Source: JBBQWS01 sp038210415 (GTDB lineage Bacteria; Actinomycetota; Actinomycetes; Prado026). From it: 20,132 bases of DNA. Each line of letters begins with the position of its first letter. Position 1 is the stretch's first letter. Below the pieces are notes generated by a model that did no database searches, had not been told where the DNA came from, and worked only from the letters and a program-made list of their open reading frames with translations. The DNA is taken from contig JBBQWS010000056.1 of the NCBI GenBank assembly GCA_038210415.1, positions 1-20,132 on the forward strand, given 5' to 3'. This document shows, piece by piece, positions 15,354-20,132 of the stretch. A program made the translations under genes and the position numbers.

Positions 15354-15414
15354 GGGACCACTGTGTCGACGGAACCTAAGAAGCCACTGAGAACCCCCGC
15401 AGAGCCGGCTAAGA
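15354..15414 (-). promoter_or_regulatory. pepD promoter with four phased MprA-like boxes
   Basis: On the minus strand the hexamers TCTTAG (15414-15409), TCTGCG (15403-15398), TCTCAG (15392-15387) and TCTTAG (15381-15376) follow one another with exactly 5 nt between them, an 11-bp period. A -10-like CACAGT (15365-15360) sits 10 nt downstream of the last box and 6 nt before the ATG. OmpR-family regulators commonly bind tandem direct repeats spaced about 11 bp, and the published mycobacterial MprA box is two 8-bp repeats separated by 3 nt, the same period. The outermost box overlaps the mprB stop codon and may be incidental. Confidence 0.6.
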
Positions 15415-16797
15415 AACCGGCGCGCCCGGGAGCTGCAGGGTCAGCCGGGTCCCGGGGCGTGCGTCGTCCGGGTCGACCGGACCCGCGGACACGGCGCCGC
15501 CGTGCCGGGCAACGGTCTGGGCGACGATGGCGAGCCCCAGGCCGGACCCGGGCATCGCGCGTGCGGCAGACGACCGGTAGAACCGTTCGAAGACGTGCGG
15601 CAGGTCGGCGGCGGCGATACCGGGCCCCTCGTCGCTGACCGTGAGCACCCCGCTGGTCAGACGCACCGTGACCGTGCCGCCGCTCGGCGACCACTTGGCG
15701 GCGTTGTCGAGCAGGTTCATCACCGCGCGCTCGAGACCGGCCTGGTCACCGACGACCTCCCACGGCTCCAGCCTGACGTCGAACCTGAGCTGAGGGGCTC
15801 GGCGCCGGGCGCGCTCGGTGGCGCGGTCGACGGTCTCGGCCAGGTCGACCGGGACCCGCTCGGCGACACCGGTTTCCTCGTCGCGGGACAGCTCGACGAG
15901 GTCGCCGACCAGCGCACCGAGCTCCTCGATCTGGGCCCGGACGTCGGCCATCAGCGCCTCGCGGTCCGAGGCGCTCAACCGGGCCTCGGGCTGCGAAGCG
16001 TCGCTCTGCACCAGCAGCTCGACGTTGGTGCGCAACGAGGTCAGCGGTGTGCGGAGCTCGTGGCCGGCGTCGGCGACGAGTTGGCGCTGACGCGTGCGTG
16101 ACGTGTCGAGGGCCACCAGCATCGAGTTGAAGGCCGTGGTCAGCCGGGCCAGCTCGTCGGTGCCGTGGACGGCGATCGGGTCGAGCCGTTCCGTGCGCGC
16201 GATCTCCTCGGCCGCGGCGGTCAGCTGCTCGACGGGGCGCAGGCCCGCCCTGGCCACGATCAGCCCCACCGCTGCGGCGGCAGCCACTCCCAGCAGGCCG
16301 ACAAGCAGGAGGGTGAGCCGGAGCGTCCGCAGGGTGTCCGCGGTCGCCTGGGTCGACTCGGCGAGCACCAGCGCCGTGCCCTGCCCGGCCGGGACGGCCA
16401 CGACCGTCATCGTGCCCGAACCGTCCGAGACCGAACGGACCGACTGCGCGAGCTGGCGCCGGGCGACCGCGAGCTCCACCGGACCGAGCGGGGGAGCGGT
16501 CCCACCTGAAGCCACGACGGCGGAACCACTCGAGGTCACGACCGCGACGCGGACGTCACCGAGCGCGTCGGCTGGGACCGAGGCGAGCAGCCGCGGGTCG
16601 GCCAGGGCTCCCTGCACCGCAGCCTGCGCCCGGGCGAGCAAGGCGTTGTCGAAGTCGTCGCTGAGCTGCGAGCGGATGCCGAGGTAGACGGCGAGCGAGA
16701 GGACGGCCACGGCAACCGCGACGGCAGCTGCGACGAGGAGGGCGACCCGTCCCCGCAGCGAGATCGAGCGCCGTGGGGGCTCGATCGCCTCGCTCAC
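15409..16797 (-). CDS. mprB: MprB-like sensor histidine kinase
   Basis: 462 residues. The first transmembrane helix is at about 18-41, an extracytoplasmic sensor region at about 42-158, and the second helix at about 160-182. A HAMP linker (GLRPVEQLTAAAEEIARTER) leads to a HisKA domain with His246 (DAGHELRTPLTSLRTN). The HATPase_c domain has the N-box NLLDNAAKWS, G1 DEGPGIA, the F-box FERFYRS and G2 GSGLGLAI. GTG 16797 is chosen because it overlaps the mprA stop by GTGA; the frame extends to 16938 but only as a shadow of mprA. It is expected to phosphorylate the MprA-like regulator in response to envelope stress. The product ends in APVS, with its TTCTTAG end forming the outermost box of the pepD promoter. 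Confidence 0.94.
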   Translation of the reverse strand: MSEAIEPPRRSISLRGRVALLVAAAVAVAVAVLSLAVYLGIRSQLSDDFDNALLARAQAAVQGALADPRLLASVPADALGDVRVAVVTSSGSAVVASGGTAPPLGPVELAVARRQLAQSVRSVSDGSGTMTVVAVPAGQGTALVLAESTQATADTLRTLRLTLLLVGLLGVAAAAAVGLIVARAGLRPVEQLTAAAEEIARTERLDPIAVHGTDELARLTTAFNSMLVALDTSRTRQRQLVADAGHELRTPLTSLRTNVELLVQSDASQPEARLSASDREALMADVRAQIEELGALVGDLVELSRDEETGVAERVPVDLAETVDRATERARRRAPQLRFDVRLEPWEVVGDQAGLERAVMNLLDNAAKWSPSGGTVTVRLTSGVLTVSDEGPGIAAADLPHVFERFYRSSAARAMPGSGLGLAIVAQTVARHGGAVSAGPVDPDDARPGTRLTLQLPGAPVS

Positions 16798-17498
16798 GGG
16801 GCGGTCTCTCGCAGGACGTACCCGACCCCGCGCACCGTGTGGACGAGGCGGATCTCGCCGCCTTCTTCGGTCTTGCGCCGCAGGTACCCGATGTAGACCT
16901 CCAGCGAGTTGGCCGTCGTGGGGAAGTCGTACCCCCACACCTCGTCGAGGAGCTGGGCCCGGGTCAGCACCCGGCGCGGCCGCCGGATCAGCGCCTCGAG
17001 CAGCGAGAACTCGGTGCGCGTCAATCGGATCTGGCGGTCGCCACGGCTGACTTCGCGGGTGGCCGGGTTCACCGCGAGATCGGCGAAGCGGTGGACCTCG
17101 AGGTCGGCAGGGTCGGCGCCGCCCGCCGCGTGCGACCGACGGAGCAGGGCCCGCAGCCGGGCCAACAGCTCTTCGAGCGCGAACGGCTTGGGGAGGTAGT
17201 CGTCGGCACCGGCGTCGAGCCCGGCGACCCGGTCGGCCACCTCGTCGCGCGCCGTGAGCATCAGCACCGGGATCTCGTCACCGGCGGCCCGCAGCCTGCG
17301 GCAGACCTCGAGGCCGTCGATGCCCGGCAGCATCACGTCGAGCAGCACGGCGTCGGGGCGCTCGCCGGGCGCGCAGTCGAGCGCGGCGAGGCCCTGGACA
17401 CCGTCGGAGGCCGTCACCACGGTGAACCCGTTGAAGGCGAGCGACCGGCGGAGCGAGTCGCGGACCCCGGGGTCGTCTTCGACGACGAGGATGCGCAT
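16794..17498 (-). CDS. mprA: MprA-like OmpR-family response regulator
   Basis: 234 residues. The receiver domain (1-120) starts MRILVVEDDPGVRDSLRRSL, with phosphoacceptor Asp54 (AVLLDVMLPG) and DDYLPKPFALEELLAR around the conserved lysine. The winged helix at about 135-230 includes LTRTEFSLLEALIRRPRRVL and LEVYIGYLRRKTE, ending VHTVRGVGYVLRETAP. The sequence is strikingly close to what I know of mycobacterial MprA, and the next two genes are mprB- and pepD-like, which supports the assignment. ATG 17498 has CAGACT 6 nt upstream and G-rich sequence too close for a Shine-Dalgarno, so a leaderless start is likely. Two CTGA-type boxes upstream, at the same distance as in pepD, suggest autoregulation. 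Confidence 0.93.
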   Translation of the reverse strand: MRILVVEDDPGVRDSLRRSLAFNGFTVVTASDGVQGLAALDCAPGERPDAVLLDVMLPGIDGLEVCRRLRAAGDEIPVLMLTARDEVADRVAGLDAGADDYLPKPFALEELLARLRALLRRSHAAGGADPADLEVHRFADLAVNPATREVSRGDRQIRLTRTEFSLLEALIRRPRRVLTRAQLLDEVWGYDFPTTANSLEVYIGYLRRKTEEGGEIRLVHTVRGVGYVLRETAP

Positions 17499-17537
17499 GC
17501 CCCCAGTCTGCCGTGCCTGGCTGAACGGAACCTGAGA
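17499..17537 (-). promoter_or_regulatory. mprA promoter with two phased MprA-like boxes
   Basis: On the minus strand TCTCAG (17537-17532) and GTTCAG (17526-17521) are 11 bp apart. A -10-like CAGACT (17510-17505) begins 10 nt after the proximal box and ends 6 nt before the ATG. The proximal box begins 23 nt from the first base of the start codon, exactly as at pepD. TCTCAGGTTCCGT here matches TCTTAGGTTCCGT at pepD in 12 of 13 positions. Confidence 0.6.
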
Positions 17538-17561
17538 GGCGCGTCCGTCGTGGTCGTCGGC

Positions 17562-18281
17562 TCAGCCGGTGTCGACCACCATGAACGCCTCGGCGATCCG
17601 CCCTGGAGCGAGCCCGCCCGCGGCGGCGTTGCGCTCGCCCCAGCCGCGGATGAACTCGTCCAGCTTTTCCATGCCGCCGGTCTGCGACTCGTGCGCCCGC
17701 AGCGCCGCGATCTTGCGGTCGAACCGGTCGGTGATGTCGACGAAGTGGTTCGGCTGGGTGCCGGCCATGACCCACACCTCGCGGACGGTCCAGGCCTCGA
17801 GGCCCTCGTCGTTCAGCAGGGTCGGGTGCGCGAACGGGTTCCGAGCGTCCGGGTAGATGGCCTGGATCGCGGCCTGCCCCGCCGCCAGGTGGTCCGGGTG
17901 GGACGCCGCGATGCGCTCCCAGTTGCGGTCCGGTGACTGGATCAGCATGCGGTCGGGACGCACCTGCCGGATCACCCGCGAGATGTCCCGGCGGAGGTCG
18001 TGGCTGACGACGAGCTCGCCGTCGACGTACCCGAGGAACCGGACGTCCGACACCCCGACGGCTGCGGCCGCCGCACGCTGTTCGGACTGCCTGATCGCGG
18101 GGATCTCCTCACGCGGCACCGAGTGGTCGGAACCACCGGCGTCACCGTTGGTGACGATCGCGTACGACACCTCGATGCCCGCCGCCGTCCAGCCGGCGAC
18201 CGTGCCCGAAGCGCCGAAGTCGACGTCGTCAGGGTGCGCCGTGACCACGAGAACTCGCTCGACCTCTTGCTCGTCCAGCAC
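17562..18281 (-). CDS. PIG-L / LmbE-family zinc deacetylase
   Basis: 239 residues. The fold starts with ERVLVVTAHPDDVDFGASGT, giving the zinc-binding His16 and Asp18/Asp19. A second metal motif SHPDHLAAGQA (His128, His131) is also visible. The family removes N-acetyl groups from GlcNAc-containing molecules (for example GlcNAc-inositol in mycothiol synthesis, or GlcNAc-PI). Length is shorter than MshB or Mca, so neither is assigned and the substrate is unknown. GTG 18281 is supported by AAAGGA about 8 nt upstream. It is divergent from pcrA and lies 63 nt upstream of mprA on the same strand; no shared role is evident. Confidence 0.88.
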   Translation of the reverse strand: MLDEQEVERVLVVTAHPDDVDFGASGTVAGWTAAGIEVSYAIVTNGDAGGSDHSVPREEIPAIRQSEQRAAAAAVGVSDVRFLGYVDGELVVSHDLRRDISRVIRQVRPDRMLIQSPDRNWERIAASHPDHLAAGQAAIQAIYPDARNPFAHPTLLNDEGLEAWTVREVWVMAGTQPNHFVDITDRFDRKIAALRAHESQTGGMEKLDEFIRGWGERNAAAGGLAPGRIAEAFMVVDTG

Positions 18282-18306
18282 GCCGGGATCCTTTCGATGG
18301 GGCCTT

Positions 18307-18313
18307 TAGACTA
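18307..18313. promoter_or_regulatory. Overlapping divergent -10 elements for the PIG-L gene and pcrA
   Basis: TAGACTA reads as TAGACT on the plus strand (18307-18312) and TAGTCT on the minus strand (18313-18308), both fitting TANNNT. The plus -10 is 10 nt before the pcrA ATG, giving a near-leaderless mRNA. The minus -10 is 26 nt before the deacetylase GTG, leaving room for its AAAGGA ribosome site. No good -35 is seen on either side. Confidence 0.5.
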
Positions 18314-18322
18314 GGGCCGGAA

Positions 18323-20132
18323 ATGACAACCCTCTTCGACGACGAGACCTTCCCGGCCCCGCAGGCGGAGGCCGGACCCGACCGCGGGGCGGCGCTCCTC
18401 GAGGGCCTCAACCCCCAGCAACGCGCGGCGGTGGTCCACGAAGGCGCCCCCCTGCTCATCGTCGCCGGCGCCGGGTCGGGCAAGACGCGGGTCCTCGCCC
18501 ACCGCATCGCGTACCTCCTGGCGGCCCGCGGCGTGCAGCCCGGGGGCGTCCTCGCGATCACGTTCACCAACAAGGCCGCGGGCGAGATGAAGGAACGCGT
18601 CGCGGCGCTCGTCGGACCGCGGGCCAAGGCGATGTGGGTGTCGACCTTCCACTCGGCCTGCGTGCGGATCCTGCGCGCCGAGCACAAGACCCTGGGCTAC
18701 TCCTCGAGCTTCTCGATCTACGACGCCGCCGACAGCCAGCGGCTGATGGCCCTGGTGTGCCGCGAGCTCGACCTCGATCCCAAGCGCTACCCGCCGCGGT
18801 CGTTCTCGGCCCAGGTCAGCAACCTCAAGAACGAGCTCGTCGACCACGAGACCTACCGCAACAACGCTGTGAACCACATGGAGCAGACGGTCGCCGAGGC
18901 CTACGCGATGTACCAGGCCCGGCTGCGGCAGGCCAACGCCTTCGACTTCGACGACCTGATCATGGTCACGGTCAACCTGCTGCAGGCCTTCCCGGCGGTG
19001 GCCGAGCACTACCGGCGCCGGTTCCGGCACGTCCTGGTCGACGAGTACCAGGACACCAACCACGCGCAGTACGCCCTGGTCCGCGAGCTGGTCGGGCCAA
19101 CCGGCGGCGAGGTGCCCCCGGCCGAGCTGTGCGTCGTGGGCGATGCCGACCAGTCGATCTACGCGTTCCGCGGTGCCACGATCCGCAACATCCTCGACTT
19201 CGAGGAGGACTACCCGAACGCCAAGACGATCCTGCTCGAGCAGAACTACCGCTCGACCCAGGTGATCCTCTCCGCGGCAAACGCCGTCATCAGCCGCAAC
19301 AGCAGCCGCAAACCCAAGAACCTCTGGACCGACGAGGGGCAGGGCCGGCCCATCGTCGGCTACGTCGCGGACAACGAGCACGACGAGGCCTCGTACATCG
19401 CCCGCGAGATCGACCGGCTGAACGACGACGGCGAGGCCAAGCCCAGCGACGTGGCGATCTTCTACCGCACCAACGCCCAGTCCCGGGTCTTCGAGGAGGT
19501 GTTCATCCGGGTCGGCCTCCCGTACAAGGTCGTCGGCGGGGTGCGCTTCTACGAGCGGCGCGAGGTGCGCGACGCCCTGGCGTACCTCCGGGTGCTGGCC
19601 AACCCCGACGACACGGTCTCGCTGCGCCGGGTGCTGAACACGCCCAAGCGTGGCATCGGCGACCGGGCCGAGGCCTGCGTCGGCGCGCTGGCCGACCGCG
19701 ACCGGATCGCCTTCAACGCCGCGCTGCTCCGCGCCGCAGACGCCCCCGGCATGAATCCGCGGTCCCTCTCCGCGATCGAGGGTTTCAACCGGCTGATGGA
19801 GTCGCTGCGCACGCTCGTCGAGAGCGGAGCCGGGCCGGCGACCGTTCTGGTGGCCGTGCTCGAGCAGACCGGGTACCTCTCCGAGCTGCAGCAGTCGGCG
19901 GACCCGCAGGACGAGACCCAGGTCGAGAACCTCGGTGAGCTCGAGGCGGTCTGCCGCGAGTACGAGGAGGCCAATCCCGAGGGCACGCTCCCGGCGTTCC
20001 TCGAGCAGGTCTCGCTGGTCGCCGACGCGGACCAGATCCCCGACCCGGACGGCGACGGCGGCGGGGTGGTCACCTTGATGACCCTGCACACGGCGAAGGG
20101 GCTGGAGTTCCCGGTCGTCTTCCTCACCGGCA
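18323..20132 (+). CDS. pcrA: ATP-dependent DNA helicase PcrA/UvrD (3' end outside window)
   Basis: 603 codons are present and the frame is still open at the window edge; full-length relatives have about 750-800 residues. It is a superfamily 1A 3'-5' helicase used in repair and replication restart. Visible motifs: Q-motif LNPQQRAAVVHEG, Walker A AGAGSGKT (48-55), Ia TFTNKAAGEMKER, Walker B VLVDEYQDTN, III VVGDADQSIYAFRGA, IV EQNYRSTQ, and motif V starting at VTLMTLHTAKGLEFPVVF just before the cut. Motif VI and the C-terminal region are missing only because of the window end. ATG 18323 follows a TAGACT -10 by 10 nt with little ribosome site. The N-terminal 25 residues (TTLFDDETFPAPQ) are the variable leader seen in actinobacterial PcrA. 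Confidence 0.97.
   Translation, partial: MTTLFDDETFPAPQAEAGPDRGAALLEGLNPQQRAAVVHEGAPLLIVAGAGSGKTRVLAHRIAYLLAARGVQPGGVLAITFTNKAAGEMKERVAALVGPRAKAMWVSTFHSACVRILRAEHKTLGYSSSFSIYDAADSQRLMALVCRELDLDPKRYPPRSFSAQVSNLKNELVDHETYRNNAVNHMEQTVAEAYAMYQARLRQANAFDFDDLIMVTVNLLQAFPAVAEHYRRRFRHVLVDEYQDTNHAQYALVRELVGPTGGEVPPAELCVVGDADQSIYAFRGATIRNILDFEEDYPNAKTILLEQNYRSTQVILSAANAVISRNSSRKPKNLWTDEGQGRPIVGYVADNEHDEASYIAREIDRLNDDGEAKPSDVAIFYRTNAQSRVFEEVFIRVGLPYKVVGGVRFYERREVRDALAYLRVLANPDDTVSLRRVLNTPKRGIGDRAEACVGALADRDRIAFNAALLRAADAPGMNPRSLSAIEGFNRLMESLRTLVESGAGPATVLVAVLEQTGYLSELQQSADPQDETQVENLGELEAVCREYEEANPEGTLPAFLEQVSLVADADQIPDPDGDGGGVVTLMTLHTAKGLEFPVVFLTG

Noticed and set aside
18311..20089. 592-codon minus-strand frame opposite pcrA
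   Set aside because: The pcrA helicase motifs on the plus strand are unambiguous; the opposite frame is Val/Asp/Gly/Leu-rich with no known domain.
1..20132. CRISPR array, tRNA/rRNA genes, insertion sequences, riboswitches
   Set aside because: No spaced direct repeats of CRISPR length, no tRNA-like cloverleaf with TTCGANNC in an intergenic gap, no transposase-like protein and no intergenic region long enough for a typical riboswitch were seen. All gaps are under about 230 bp.

Overview
This window is high-GC DNA (visibly around 70% G+C) from an actinobacterium. The evidence is GTG starts, GTGA stop/start overlaps, TANNNT -10 boxes placed a few bases before start codons (leaderless style), a PspC/LiaF-like sensor locus, a LacI-operator-controlled GH43 gene, and an mprA-mprB-pepD order as in mycobacteria and relatives. 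I cannot name the genus. Most of the window reads as ordinary chromosomal sequence. I see no tRNA, rRNA, insertion sequence, phage gene or CRISPR array.

Layout. (1) 1-3218, minus strand: two half-ABC-exporter genes joined by a GTGA overlap. The second gene, which runs off the left edge, changes in frame from an ABC ATPase (just after the Q-loop) into the start of a CinA C-terminal domain (AESCTGG). This is either a real fusion or a chimeric contig end. (2) 3292-4884, plus: guaA, divergent from the ABC genes across a 73-bp spacer with a leaderless-type -10 on each strand. (3) 5095-7608, minus: a small CsbD-family stress protein gene and a PAS-GGDEF-EAL protein with a degenerate GGDEF site and an intact EAL site. 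(4) 7743-10550: a GH43 beta-xylosidase-type gene with a TTGACA -35, a perfect 36-bp palindrome containing a LacI-type operator core, and a convergent LacI-family regulator gene. (5) 10623-14118: an envelope-stress module made of a PspC/LiaF-like membrane protein and a small membrane protein (minus), divergent from a PspC-containing histidine kinase and a NarL/LuxR response regulator (plus). The shared intergenic region holds three CCCTGA repeats spaced 11 bp apart. (6) 14115-17498, minus: mprA-mprB and an HtrA/PepD protease. pepD and mprA have upstream CTNA-type hexamers in an 11-bp register, beginning exactly 23 nt before each start codon. (7) 17562-20132: a PIG-L family deacetylase (minus) and pcrA/uvrD helicase (plus, cut by the right edge), divergent across an overlapping TAGACTA bidirectional -10.

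How the parts fit. Modules 5 and 6 are both predicted cell-envelope stress circuits. They converge tail to tail, sharing one CTAG as both stop codons. Similar 11-bp-phased CTGA-type repeats lie upstream of mprA, pepD and the PspC/LiaF-like operon, so cross-control by the MprA-like regulator is a testable idea. Module 4 is a self-contained pentose-oligosaccharide unit (hydrolase plus repressor) with no transporter in view. The most anomalous observation is the ABC-CinA junction at the left edge. The most biologically interesting is the repeated, identically positioned operator architecture of the mprA/pepD promoters.
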